A DNA stretch of 64,000 nt from Kitasatospora sp. NA04385 (GTDB lineage: Bacteria > Actinomycetota > Actinomycetes > Streptomycetales > Streptomycetaceae), in NCBI RefSeq assembly GCF_013364235.1, contig NZ_CP054919.1, forward strand, positions 7,861,603 through 7,925,602, written 5' to 3'. Shown piece after piece: positions 1 through 7,927 of this stretch (position 1 is its first letter; every line of letters starts with the position of its first letter). The notes beneath the pieces were generated by a model that did not search any database, was not told where the DNA came from, and saw only the letters and a list, made by a program, of their open reading frames with translations. Position numbers and translations under genes: made by a program.

Positions 1-188
1 GGACGAGGCCGCCCGGGTCGGCGGGGTACGGCGGGGTGCGGCGGGATGTGGCCGGGTGGTGGATCCTGCCGGGGGTTCGCGGGGCCGCGTGGCCGATCCT
101 GTCGCCAGCAGGCGGTCCGGCGGCACGCCGTGCCGGGAACGGGGCGGAACGAGGACGATCCCGCCGGGGTGCTGCTAGGGTGCGCAGC

Positions 189-686
189 ATGTCATCGAGC
201 CCCCAGTACGACCGCATCGACCGGGCCATCCTGGCCCACCTCCAGCGCCACGGCCGGACCCCCAACGTCGATCTCGCCGAGGCCGTCCGGCTCTCGCCCT
301 CCTCCGCGCTGCGCCGCACCAAGGCGCTGGAGGCGGACGGGGTGATCGCCGGGTACCGGGCCGAACTCGACCGGGACCGGGTCGGGTTGGGGCTGACGGT
401 GTTCGTCGCGCTGCGGGTCGAGCAGCACTCGCGGGAGACCTCCCGGCACATCGAGGAGTCGCTGTGCGCGATCCCCGCCGTGGTCGCCTGCCACGTGGTC
501 TCCGGCGAGGCCGACTTCCTGGTGGAGATCGCCGTACCGGACCTGGCCACCTACGAGCAGGTCCTGCTGGACGAGATCCTCGCCGTCGGCCCGGTCCGCG
601 ACGCCCGCTCCACCTTCGCCATCCGCACCGTCCGCTCCCGGGGCCCGCTCCCGCTCGACCACTGGCCGCCGAAGTCCGGCAGGTGA
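189..686 (+). CDS. Lrp/AsnC family transcriptional regulator
   Basis: A 165-residue one-domain-pair regulator of the feast/famine type. The N-terminal winged helix-turn-helix spans about residues 8-60 (DRAILAHLQRHGRT, then LSPSSALRRTKALE as recognition helix). The C-terminal RAM/AsnC effector domain follows, with the characteristic segment ACHVVSGEADFLVEIAV around residues 105-125. Such proteins bind DNA as dimers or octamers and sense amino acids. The ATG at 189 is chosen because the open frame upstream reads as Arg/Gly-rich noise and the homology begins at MSSSPQYDR. The gene ends far from its downstream neighbour, so it is probably monocistronic; its target is not evident here. Confidence 0.9.
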   Translation: MSSSPQYDRIDRAILAHLQRHGRTPNVDLAEAVRLSPSSALRRTKALEADGVIAGYRAELDRDRVGLGLTVFVALRVEQHSRETSRHIEESLCAIPAVVACHVVSGEADFLVEIAVPDLATYEQVLLDEILAVGPVRDARSTFAIRTVRSRGPLPLDHWPPKSGR

Positions 687-913
687 CCGGGCCCGGGGCG
701 GCGCGGCGGCGGAGCGGGTGGGCTGCGGATGGGATGCGGGTGGGAGGCCGGGGCGGGTGCGGCACGAGGGCGTGCGGGCGGACGGCGGGCCGGGCGCGGG
801 TGGCAGGAAATCGAGGTACTCCGGCGTTCCCGCCACTGGTCGGCCCGCCCGGCCCCGGGCCAGCATGGTCGCGCCGGGCCGGACCTGCGGCCGTGGACCC
901 AAGGACCTGACCA

Positions 914-1225
914 GTGCGCTTCCTCGACGCCGCCGACTTCACCGCCGACCGCCCCTGGGGGTCGATCGGCCTCGCCGCGCTGGACGACGCCACCGTCCGC
1001 CTGCACTGGACGGACCGCCCCTACCGCTGGCACGTCAACGACGGGCCGGAGGTGTTCGTGGTCCTCGACGGCGCCGTCGACATGCACTACCGGGTCGACG
1101 GCGAGGAGCGCGTCGAGCACCTGACCCCCGGCCGGATCTGCGCCGTCGAGCCCGGCGACGAGCACGTGGCGCACCCGGCGCCGCAGGCCCGCGTCCTGGT
1201 GGTCGAACGCCGCGACAGCGACTGA
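914..1225 (+). CDS. Small cupin-domain protein
   Basis: A 103-residue single-domain cupin. The central part has a conserved-looking barrel with the first motif near EVFVVLDGAVDMHY and the second near VEPGDEHVAHP (residues about 80-90), where the His residues would bind metal. Start is GTG; no strong Shine-Dalgarno precedes it. Cupins of this size are mannose-6-phosphate-isomerase-like or metabolite-binding proteins; substrate cannot be read from sequence. It stands between the Lrp gene and a carbonic anhydrase homologue, all on the plus strand but widely spaced. Confidence 0.85.
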   Translation: MRFLDAADFTADRPWGSIGLAALDDATVRLHWTDRPYRWHVNDGPEVFVVLDGAVDMHYRVDGEERVEHLTPGRICAVEPGDEHVAHPAPQARVLVVERRDSD

Positions 1226-1343
1226 GCCCGGACCGGCGGACCGGCGTACGTGGTGGCCCGGTTACCACCCGGTACGCAAGACTGGGCCCGGCGCGGCACC
1301 CGCCGCCCCGTCAGCCCGCCCGTCCCGCACCGGAGGTGCCCCC

Positions 1344-1880
1344 GTGGCCGAACCCCTGATCGCCGCCGTCGGCGGACTGCACCCGCAGGTCGACCCCGAA
1401 GCGTTCGTCGCGCCCGGCGCGGTGGTGCTCGGCGCGGTGACCGTCGCAGCCGGGGCCAGCGTCTGGTACGGCGCGGTGCTGCGCGGCGACGCCGAGCGGA
1501 TCACCGTCGGCGCCGGGACCAACATCCAGGACAACTGCACCGTCCACGCCGACCCGTCCTTCCCCGCCGTCCTCGGCGAGCGGATCTCGGTCGGCCACAA
1601 CGCCGTCCTGCACGGCTGCACCGTCGAGGACGACGTGCTGATCGGGATGAGCGCCACCGTGCTCAACGGCGCCCTGATCGGCGCGGGTTCGCTGGTCGCG
1701 GCCGGCGCGGTCGTCCCGCAGGGCATGCGGGTGCCGCCCGGCTCGCTGGTCGCCGGCGTCCCCGCCAAGGTCAAGCGGGAGCTCACCGAGGAGGAGCGGG
1801 CCGGCATCCGGGCCAACGGCGAGGGCTACCGGCTGCTCGCCGCCGCGCACGCCAAGGACGTCCCCGGAGCGGGCGGCTGA
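1344..1880 (+). CDS. Gamma-carbonic anhydrase-like hexapeptide-repeat protein
   Basis: A 178-residue left-handed beta-helix protein. Hexapeptide repeats are visible through the central 120 residues (for example VTVAAGASVWYGAVLRGDAE and ISVGHNAVLHGCTVEDDVLIG). The metal-binding His pattern of the gamma-CA/YrdA family is present: CTVHAD, VGHNAVLHG. The family includes zinc or iron carbonic anhydrases and many homologues of untested activity. GTG start at 1344 has GGAGG nine bases upstream. No signal peptide, so cytoplasmic. Confidence 0.92.
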   Translation: MAEPLIAAVGGLHPQVDPEAFVAPGAVVLGAVTVAAGASVWYGAVLRGDAERITVGAGTNIQDNCTVHADPSFPAVLGERISVGHNAVLHGCTVEDDVLIGMSATVLNGALIGAGSLVAAGAVVPQGMRVPPGSLVAGVPAKVKRELTEEERAGIRANGEGYRLLAAAHAKDVPGAGG

Positions 1881-1893
1881 CGCCGGCGGGGAC

Positions 1894-1917
1894 GGTCTGG
1901 CGGTCTGGCGGTCTGGA
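1894..1917 (+). repeat. Short 8-bp tandem repeat (GGTCTGGC-type)
   Basis: Three consecutive copies of GGTCTGGC (third copy ends in A) lie just after the carbonic anhydrase stop codon, with a related GGTCTGGCGGGG a few bases on. It sits between convergent genes and codes for nothing evident. Confidence 0.6.
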
Positions 1918-1954
1918 GGTCGGACGGTCTGGCGGGGTCGGACGCTCGCGCGGC

Positions 1955-2569
1955 TCAGGCGACGAAGCCGATGACGCCGAGCCCGGGGCGTGCCGCGGCC
2001 CGGCGGAGCCAGGAGGCCACGTCGGCCGCGGCCTTGGCCGTCTCGGGCGGCAACTCCGGTGCGTGGCCGTCCCGTTCGGCCTGCTCGAACTGTGCCAGCG
2101 CGGCCCGGCACTGCGCGTGCGTCCACTCGCCGCAGCCCGGGTACTCCAGGCTCCGGGGCACCCCGGCGGGCAGGCCGCCGTCGTAGCCGAACTCCGCCAC
2201 CGAGACCTCGGTGACCCCCAGCTCCCGCAGCCCCTCGTCCACCACGTCCAGCCAGGCGCCCCGGAACGGGGAGAAGCCGGAGTTGTCGAGGAACTCGCCG
2301 TTCAGCCGGCACAGGCGCTGGTACGCGTAGCCGTACTGGAAGGCGTGGCCCCGGTCCGCCGAGTAGGGGCCGCCGTGCACCACCGCGCGCAGCGCCTCCG
2401 CGGCGCGCGGGGCGCCGTTGTCGATCTCGTAGGAGAACCAGTCGTCGTCCGAGGCGAGTTCGCCGCCGAAGCGGTCGCCGACGGCCCGCAGCAGGCCGTC
2501 GTCGCCGGAGCCGACCAGGCCCCGGGTGGCGGCGGGGTCGAGCAGGAAGACGTTCAGGGAGGAGCTCAT
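1955..2569 (-). CDS. Conserved streptomycete hypothetical protein (DUF7691-like)
   Basis: A 204-residue soluble protein starting MSSSLNVFLLDPAATRGLVG. It has the pattern DDDWFSYEIDNG, a GHAFQYGYAYQRLCRLNGEF segment, and PGCGEWTHAQCRAAL with a pair of cysteines near residue 145. I associate this arrangement with the DUF7691 group of actinobacterial hypothetical proteins, by memory rather than search. There is no signal peptide, membrane segment or catalytic motif that reveals a function. The gene is followed by the exonuclease in the same direction, with about ten bases between this ATG and that stop codon. Confidence 0.8.
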   Translation of the reverse strand: MSSSLNVFLLDPAATRGLVGSGDDGLLRAVGDRFGGELASDDDWFSYEIDNGAPRAAEALRAVVHGGPYSADRGHAFQYGYAYQRLCRLNGEFLDNSGFSPFRGAWLDVVDEGLRELGVTEVSVAEFGYDGGLPAGVPRSLEYPGCGEWTHAQCRAALAQFEQAERDGHAPELPPETAKAAADVASWLRRAAARPGLGVIGFVA

Positions 2570-2578
2570 GCGCCCACC

Positions 2579-3193
2579 CTAGGGGCGGCGGCCGACAGTC
2601 GGTTCCCGGGTTTCCCAGGTCTCCCCGGCCTCCCGGGGCGGGGGCCAGTCGTCCGTCCCGGCCAGCGAGAGGACCAGGGCGGCGATGTTCCAGGCGTCGT
2701 CCGCGCCGCTGTGGTGGCGGCCCTCCAGCGGGAGGCCGGCCAGCTCCAGCGCCAGCGCCATGCCGGGGCGCTTGCGCAGGCCGCGGGCGTCGGTGAAGAC
2801 CGCCTTGGCGTTGGCGTGCCGGTGGCCGAACGGGTAGGCGGCGCCGGTGGCCCGGCACTGGCGGGTGAACTGCAGCCGGTCGTAGTCGCCCCAGCTCGCC
2901 CAGGGGCGCAGGCCCGCCGCGTGCTCGGCGGCCAGCAGCCGGCAGGCCTCGGTGAAGGACACGCCGGTCTCCACCTCGCGCTGGGTTAGGCCGGTCAGTT
3001 CGGTGCAGAACGCGCTGACGGCCGAGCGCTGCGGGCGGACCAGGACACGGTGCCGGCCGACCCGCCGCAGGGCGGTGAGGTCGACCACCGTCAGCCCGAT
3101 CTCGATGATCTCGCTGACCTGGCCGGGCGGCGGCTGCCCCTCCCAGCAGGTGGCCTCGACGTCCACCACGTTCCACAACTCCGGCTCCTCCAT
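2579..3193 (-). CDS. 3'-5' exonuclease, DEDDh family (KapD/ERI-1-like)
   Basis: A 204-residue RNase T/DnaQ-fold exonuclease. ExoI motif is VVDVEATCWEG (Asp and Glu ligands) near residue 9; ExoII is in SWGDYDRLQFTRQC; ExoIII is GRHHSGADDAWNIA with the His-x4-Asp of the DEDDh class. The insert LTGLTQREVETG is typical of KapD and ERI-1-like enzymes. It should remove nucleotides from RNA or DNA 3' ends using two divalent metals. The internal ATG at 3193 (MEEPELWNVVD) is preferred over an upstream in-frame ATG because family homology starts there. Confidence 0.9.
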   Translation of the reverse strand: MEEPELWNVVDVEATCWEGQPPPGQVSEIIEIGLTVVDLTALRRVGRHRVLVRPQRSAVSAFCTELTGLTQREVETGVSFTEACRLLAAEHAAGLRPWASWGDYDRLQFTRQCRATGAAYPFGHRHANAKAVFTDARGLRKRPGMALALELAGLPLEGRHHSGADDAWNIAALVLSLAGTDDWPPPREAGETWETREPTVGRRP

Positions 3194-3250
3194 GCCGGGA
3201 TGATGCGCAGTCGCCTCCGCACCGGTCAACCGGATATCCCGCCCGGCGGA

Positions 3251-3736
3251 TCAGCGCACCGGGCCCCGCTCGTCCACCAGGACGGTCGGCTCGGCGCGGA
3301 ACACCCCGGCGTCCACCGGGCCGTAGGCGACGTTGAAGGTGTCCAGCCAGTACGACCAGTCCTGCGCGCCGGCCGAGCTGCTGAAACGGAAGTTCAGCTG
3401 CCAGCGGACCCACTGGCCCGGTAGCAGGCGCACCGCGGGCGGTCGGCGGGGGCGCGGCGGCAGACCGTACAACGGCAGGATGCCGGGGAGCACCCGCAGG
3501 CGGCCGTCCCGCTCCCGCAGGCCCAGGTCGAGGCCGCTCCGGCGCAGCGGCTCCCAGGCCTCGCGCGGGGCGAAGTCGTCCTCCTCCCGCATCCGGACGG
3601 TGTGCAGATGGCCGGGGCCCGGGGCGTCCGGCGGCAGGACGAAGCCCTCGGGCGCCGCGTTGCGGCGGACGGCGGCCGCGCCGCCCCGGGAGCGCTTCGT
3701 CCAGGACGTCCTGACCCACTGCACCGTGATCTCCAT
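3251..3736 (-). CDS. Hypothetical protein
   Basis: A 161-residue basic protein (MEITVQWVRTSWTKRSRGGA) with no signal peptide. The C-terminal half has regular beta-like segments (LLPGQWVRWQLNFRFS, DWSYWLDTFNVAYG) and ends DERGPVR. The codon pattern is strongly actinomycete and the ATG at 3736 is the first in-frame start. It follows the same direction as the exonuclease, 58 bases upstream of it. I do not recognise the family; the Trp-rich body may be a small beta-sandwich. Confidence 0.7.
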   Translation of the reverse strand: MEITVQWVRTSWTKRSRGGAAAVRRNAAPEGFVLPPDAPGPGHLHTVRMREEDDFAPREAWEPLRRSGLDLGLRERDGRLRVLPGILPLYGLPPRPRRPPAVRLLPGQWVRWQLNFRFSSSAGAQDWSYWLDTFNVAYGPVDAGVFRAEPTVLVDERGPVR

Positions 3737-4006
3737 GCCACCCGCCTTCCGCGTCGGAGGACGAGGATACGGGGGACGGGGATGCGGGGGCAGGCATGCG
3801 GGGACGGGCGTGTGGGGGCGAGGGACGGGGTTCAGCGGAGGAATTCCTCCGGACGCGTCCGGTGAGGGACGTTCACATCGGGTGCCCGGATCGCCACACG
3901 GCGGTAATGCAATCTTCACGGCTCGGTATCTACCCGCATAGACACCCGGCTGCCAGTCTGGCTCGGCACCGCCTCCCATCCCATGGCCGAGCCCAGGAGC
4001 GCCCCC

Positions 4007-4648
4007 GTGCCGAATCGTTTCCTCCGCCGCCTCACCGCCGTCGCCGCCACCTCCGTCCTCGCCGCCGGAGCCGTCACCGCGAGCACCGGCACCGCCCAGG
4101 CCGCACTGCCCACGCCGGTCTCCGCCGCCACCGCCCGCAGCTACCTGGGCCAGTTGACCGTCAAGGCCGAGAACCGCACCGGCTACAACCGCGACCTGTT
4201 CCCGCACTGGATCACCATCTCCGGCGCCTGCAACACCCGCGAGACGGTGCTCAAGCGGGACGGCTCCGGCGTGGTCACCGACGCCAACTGCGCGGCCACC
4301 TCGGGCAGCTGGTACTCCCCGTACGACGGCGCCACCTGGCACGCCGCCTCCGACCTGGACATCGACCACGTGGTGCCGCTCGCCGAAGCCTGGGACTCCG
4401 GCGCCTCCGCCTGGACCACCGCCCAGCGCCAGGCCTTCGCCAACGACCTCACCCGCCCGCAGCTGATAGCCGTCACCGACAGCGTCAACCAGGCCAAGGG
4501 CGACAAGGACCCGGCCGAGTGGCTGCCCTCCGTCACGAGCTACCGCTGCACCTACGTCCGCGCCTGGGTGCAGGTGAAGTACTACTACAACCTGTCCGTG
4601 GACAGCGCCGAGAAGACCGCGCTCACCAACGTCCTCAACGGCTGCTGA
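4007..4648 (+). CDS. Secreted HNH nuclease (DUF1524/GmrSD C-terminal type)
   Basis: A secreted endonuclease of about 213 residues. A Sec signal peptide (NRFLRRLTAVAATSVLAAGA, ending TAQA|AL) is followed by a beta-beta-alpha-metal nuclease core: DLDIDHVVPLAEAWDSGA supplies the catalytic DHVVPL motif, and NDLTRPQLIAV with NQAKGDKDPAEW supply the downstream Asn, Asn and Lys. Cys pairs (CNTRE, NCAATSG, YRCT, NGC) suggest disulfides. The GTG at 4007 is preferred over the ATG at 3983 because AGGAG lies eight bases before it. Related proteins degrade extracellular DNA for nutrients. Confidence 0.88.
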   Translation: MPNRFLRRLTAVAATSVLAAGAVTASTGTAQAALPTPVSAATARSYLGQLTVKAENRTGYNRDLFPHWITISGACNTRETVLKRDGSGVVTDANCAATSGSWYSPYDGATWHAASDLDIDHVVPLAEAWDSGASAWTTAQRQAFANDLTRPQLIAVTDSVNQAKGDKDPAEWLPSVTSYRCTYVRAWVQVKYYYNLSVDSAEKTALTNVLNGC

Positions 4649-4671
4649 GCGCAGCGCCGTTCGGCCCCGGG

Positions 4672-4703
4672 CCGTCCGCGCGGGGGCTCCGTGCGGACGG
4701 TTT
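4672..4703 (+). terminator. Intrinsic terminator after the secreted nuclease
   Basis: An 8-bp perfect inverted repeat, CCGTCCGC (4672-4679) and GCGGACGG (4693-4700), with a 13-base loop, is followed directly by TTT. It lies 24 bases after the nuclease stop codon. Confidence 0.65.
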
Positions 4704-4829
4704 GGGGCATTTGCACCCGCGAATGACCGAAATGTCCGATCGGCGCGTCTTCGTCCTGGTCAACCCCCTTTTCCGGCATGCTTGCTGACGGAACAACGGA
4801 CGGCGTGGCTGCGGGCGGAGGGCGGACGG

Positions 4830-6002
4830 ATGGACAGGCGGAGCTTCCACCGGGCGGGGGTTGCGGCCGGCACCGGACTCTTCGCGGCCGCGGCGGGCGG
4901 CCGGGCGTACGCGGCACCCGCCTACCCGGGCCCCGCCTACCTGCTGCCCCCGCACGCCGAACCGGCCTACCTGGCCCCCGGCTACCCGGAGCCCGGCTAC
5001 CCCGAGCCCGGTTACCCGGACCAGCCCTACCCGGCGTCCGCGTACGTCGTCCCGCCGCGCGCGGCCTCCTACGGCCCGGTGCTCTCCGACGGCCTGGCCG
5101 TGCCCTGGACGCTGATGCAGGTCGCCGCCGGGGACCTGACCGTCTGCTACGCCGAGTGCGGCCCGCCCGACGGCCCGGTGGTGGTCTGCCTGCACGGCTG
5201 GCCCTACGACATCCACAGCTACGCCGAGGTCGCCCCGCTGCTCGCGGCGCGCGGCTACCGCGTCCTGGTGCCCTACCTGCGCGGCCACGGCCGCACCCGC
5301 TTCCGCTCCGACCAGACCCCGCGCAACGCCCAACAGGCCGCCGTCGCCCGGGACCTGGTCGCCCTGCTGGACTCGCTCGGGATCAGCCGCGCCCTGCTGG
5401 CCGGCTTCGACTGGGGCGCCCGGACGGCCGCGATCGTCGCCGCGCTGCGCCCCGAGCGGGTCAAGGCGCTGGTGTCGGTCGGCGGTTACCTGATCACCGA
5501 CGTCCACGCCCAGGCCGACCCGCTGGGCGCCGAGGCCGAGCACGCCTGGTGGTACCAGTACTACTTCAGCACCGAACGCGGCCGGCGCGCCCTGATCGAC
5601 CGCCGGCTGCGCCGCGACCTGTGCCGGCTGGTCTGGCAGACGGTCTCGCCCACCTGGCGCTTCGAGGAGCGGGTGTTCGACCGCACCGCCACCGCCTTCG
5701 ACAACCCCGACTACCCGGAGATCGTGGTCCACAACTACCGCTGGCGGCTCGGCCTGGCCGGCGGCGAACGCCGCTACGACGCCGACGAACGGCGCCTCGC
5801 CGACCGGCCGGTGATCACCGTGCCCACCGTCGTGCTCGACCCCGCCCTCGACCCGTTCACCCTCCCCGGCAACGGGCGCGCGTACCGCGACCGGTTCGCC
5901 GGCCCCTACCTGCACCGCACCGTCGACGGGGTCGGCCACAACCTGCCCCAGGAGGCGCCCGGCGAGTTCGTCCGGGCGGTGCTCGACGCCGACCGGCTGT
6001 GA
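4830..6002 (+). CDS. Tat-exported alpha/beta-hydrolase with PY-rich linker
   Basis: About 390 residues. It begins MDRRSFHRAGVAAGTGLFAA, a Tat signal (RRSF) ending near AYA|AP, so it is exported folded. Residues about 32-80 are an unusual Pro-Tyr-rich spacer with repeats such as PGYPEPGYPEPGYPD. The hydrolase core has the oxyanion HGWPYD, nucleophile elbow GFDWGAR with Asp as nucleophile, and a final His in GVGHNLPQE, the epoxide-hydrolase/dehalogenase triad type. ATG 4830 has GGAGG seven bases before; an earlier in-frame ATG at 4782 would bury the Tat motif. Substrate unknown. Confidence 0.88.
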   Translation: MDRRSFHRAGVAAGTGLFAAAAGGRAYAAPAYPGPAYLLPPHAEPAYLAPGYPEPGYPEPGYPDQPYPASAYVVPPRAASYGPVLSDGLAVPWTLMQVAAGDLTVCYAECGPPDGPVVVCLHGWPYDIHSYAEVAPLLAARGYRVLVPYLRGHGRTRFRSDQTPRNAQQAAVARDLVALLDSLGISRALLAGFDWGARTAAIVAALRPERVKALVSVGGYLITDVHAQADPLGAEAEHAWWYQYYFSTERGRRALIDRRLRRDLCRLVWQTVSPTWRFEERVFDRTATAFDNPDYPEIVVHNYRWRLGLAGGERRYDADERRLADRPVITVPTVVLDPALDPFTLPGNGRAYRDRFAGPYLHRTVDGVGHNLPQEAPGEFVRAVLDADRL

Positions 6003-6084
6003 GGGCGCGGTGCGGCCGGGGCCCGGCTCGGCCGCGCCGAGGTGAAGGGCTGACGAACAGTCAGGACGCCTACTGGACAAGCCA

Positions 6085-6098
6085 TTACCGATGGGTAA
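6085..6098. promoter_or_regulatory. Palindrome upstream of phoD
   Basis: TTACC-GATG-GGTAA is a perfect 5-4-5 inverted repeat ending 12 bases before the phoD start codon. A clear PHO box was not seen. The position suits a repressor site; its regulator is unknown. Confidence 0.4.
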
Positions 6099-6110
6099 GT
6101 CTCGGGTGAC

Positions 6111-7811
6111 GTGACCGAATCCACCAGCACCACCGCGTCCGCCGCCGTGCCTGCCGCCGTCCCCGCCGCCGTGTCCGGCGGCCCCCGTCCGCCGCGCCGC
6201 CGGGTGATCCAGGCCGCCGCCCTCACCGCCGGCGCCCTCGCGCTGCCGCTCACCGCCGCCGCCGGCCGCGCCGACGCCGCCGACACCCCGCGCTTCCTGC
6301 ACGGGGTGGCCTCCGGTGACCCGCTGCCCGACGGCGTCCTGCTGTGGACCCGCCTCACCCCCACCGCCGACGCGGCACCCGGCTCCGGACTGGGCCCCGA
6401 CACCGCCGTGCACTGGCAGATCGCCACCGACCGCGACTTCACCGCCGTCGCCGCCGCCGGCACCGTCACCACCAGCGCCGCCACCGACCACACCGTCAAG
6501 GCCGACGTCCGCGGCCTGCGCCCCGACACCGCCTACTGGTACCGCTTCACCGCCGACGGCGCGACCTCCCCCGTCGGCCGCACCCGCACCACCCCCGCCG
6601 CCGACGCCGCCCTCGACCGGCTCCGCCTCGGCGTCGCCTCCTGCGCCAACTGGGAGGCCGGCTACTTCTCCGCCTACCGCCACCTCGCCGCCCGCGGCGA
6701 CCTCGACGCCTTCCTGTTCCTCGGCGACTACATCTACGAGTACGCCACCGGCGCGTACGCCGCCCGCGGCACCGTGGTGCGCCCGCACGCCCCCGCCCAC
6801 GAGATCCTCACCCTCGCCGACTACCGCACCCGGCACGGCCGCTACAAGACCGACACCGACCTGCAGGCCCTGCACGCCGCCGTCCCCACCATCGCCATCT
6901 GGGACGACCACGAGTTCGCCAACGACGCCTGGTCCGGCGGCGCCGAGAACCACACCCCCGGCACCGAGGGCGACTGGGCCGCCCGGGTCGCCGCCGCCAA
7001 ACAGGCCTACTTCGAGTGGATGCCGGTCCGCCCCTCCGTCGCCGGCACCACCTACCGGCGGCTGCGCTACGGCAGGCTCGCCGACCTGCACCTGCTCGAC
7101 CTGCGCTCCTTCCGCTCGCAGCAGGCGTCGATCGGCGACGGTGCGGTCGACTCCGCCGACCGCACCATCACCGGCCGGGCCCAACTCGACTGGCTCAAGG
7201 CCGGACTGGCCGCCTCCGACACCACCTGGCGGCTGGTCGGCAACGAGGTGATGATCTCCCCGGTGGCGTTCCTCGCCGTCCCCGACTACCTGCTGCGCCC
7301 GCTCGCCCAGCTGTTCGGCCTGCCCGGCGAGGGCCTCGCCGTCAACGCCGACCAGTGGGACGGCTACACCCACGACCGGCGCGAACTGCTCGGCCACCTC
7401 AGGGACCACCGGATCACCAACACCGTCTTCCTCACCGGCGACATCCACTCCGCCTGGGCCTGCGACGTCCCCTTCGAAGCCGCCACCTACCCCGCCTCCG
7501 GCAGCGCCGCCACCGAGTTCGTGGTCACCTCGGTCACCAGCGACAACATCGACGACATCCTCAAGGTCGCCCCCGGCACGCTCTCCCTGGTCGCCGCAGC
7601 CGCCCTCCAGGCCGCCAACCGGCACGTCAAGTGGACCGACCTCGACTCGCACGGCTACGGCGTCCTCGACATCACCGCCGACCGCGCCCAGATGGACTAC
7701 TACGTGCTCTCCGACCGCACCAGGCCCGACGCCACCAGCCGCTGGGCCCGCTCCTACCGGACGGAGAGCGGCACCCAGCAGATCGAACGGGCCTACGCGC
7801 CCGTCTCCTGA
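6111..7811 (+). CDS. phoD: Alkaline phosphatase D (PhoD family phosphodiesterase)
   Basis: A 566-residue Tat-secreted phosphatase/phosphodiesterase. The N-terminus has RPPRRRVIQAAALTAG, a Tat motif, then an Ala-rich region cut near RADAAD. An N-terminal fibronectin-like PhoD_N domain follows (FLHGVASGDPLPDGVLLWTR, residues about 62-165). The metallophosphatase domain shows LFLGDYIYEY, WDDHEFANDAW and FLTGDIHSAWA, the Fe/Ca ligand motifs of PhoD. It releases phosphate from phosphodiesters outside the cell, usually under PhoP control. The GTG at 6111 precedes the family N-terminus. It is separated from the next gene by a strong terminator. Confidence 0.95.
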   Translation: MTESTSTTASAAVPAAVPAAVSGGPRPPRRRVIQAAALTAGALALPLTAAAGRADAADTPRFLHGVASGDPLPDGVLLWTRLTPTADAAPGSGLGPDTAVHWQIATDRDFTAVAAAGTVTTSAATDHTVKADVRGLRPDTAYWYRFTADGATSPVGRTRTTPAADAALDRLRLGVASCANWEAGYFSAYRHLAARGDLDAFLFLGDYIYEYATGAYAARGTVVRPHAPAHEILTLADYRTRHGRYKTDTDLQALHAAVPTIAIWDDHEFANDAWSGGAENHTPGTEGDWAARVAAAKQAYFEWMPVRPSVAGTTYRRLRYGRLADLHLLDLRSFRSQQASIGDGAVDSADRTITGRAQLDWLKAGLAASDTTWRLVGNEVMISPVAFLAVPDYLLRPLAQLFGLPGEGLAVNADQWDGYTHDRRELLGHLRDHRITNTVFLTGDIHSAWACDVPFEAATYPASGSAATEFVVTSVTSDNIDDILKVAPGTLSLVAAAALQAANRHVKWTDLDSHGYGVLDITADRAQMDYYVLSDRTRPDATSRWARSYRTESGTQQIERAYAPVS

Positions 7812-7825
7812 CCCCGCGTCGAGGA

Positions 7826-7866
7826 CCGGCGGGCCCGGCCGCACTCCGCGGCACCGGGCCCGCCGG
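7826..7866 (+). terminator. Strong hairpin terminator after phoD
   Basis: CCGGCGGGCCCGG (7826-7838) and CCGGGCCCGCCGG (7854-7866) form a perfect 13-bp stem with a 15-base loop, followed by AAAA. It starts 14 bases after the phoD stop codon. Confidence 0.8.
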
Positions 7867-7927
7867 AAAACCCTTTGCCCCCGAACCGCGCCCCGGCGGA
7901 TACTCCCCGCACCGGAAGGAGCGCTGT

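Noticed and set aside
6040..6110. PHO box (PhoP site) in front of phoD
   Set aside because: No convincing GTTCACC-type direct repeats were found; only the TTACC-GATG-GGTAA palindrome is there.
4635..7844. Minus-strand frame of over 1,000 codons with Gly-Val repeats
   Set aside because: Shadow of the Tat hydrolase and phoD; composition is typical of antisense translation, and no domain can be found in it.
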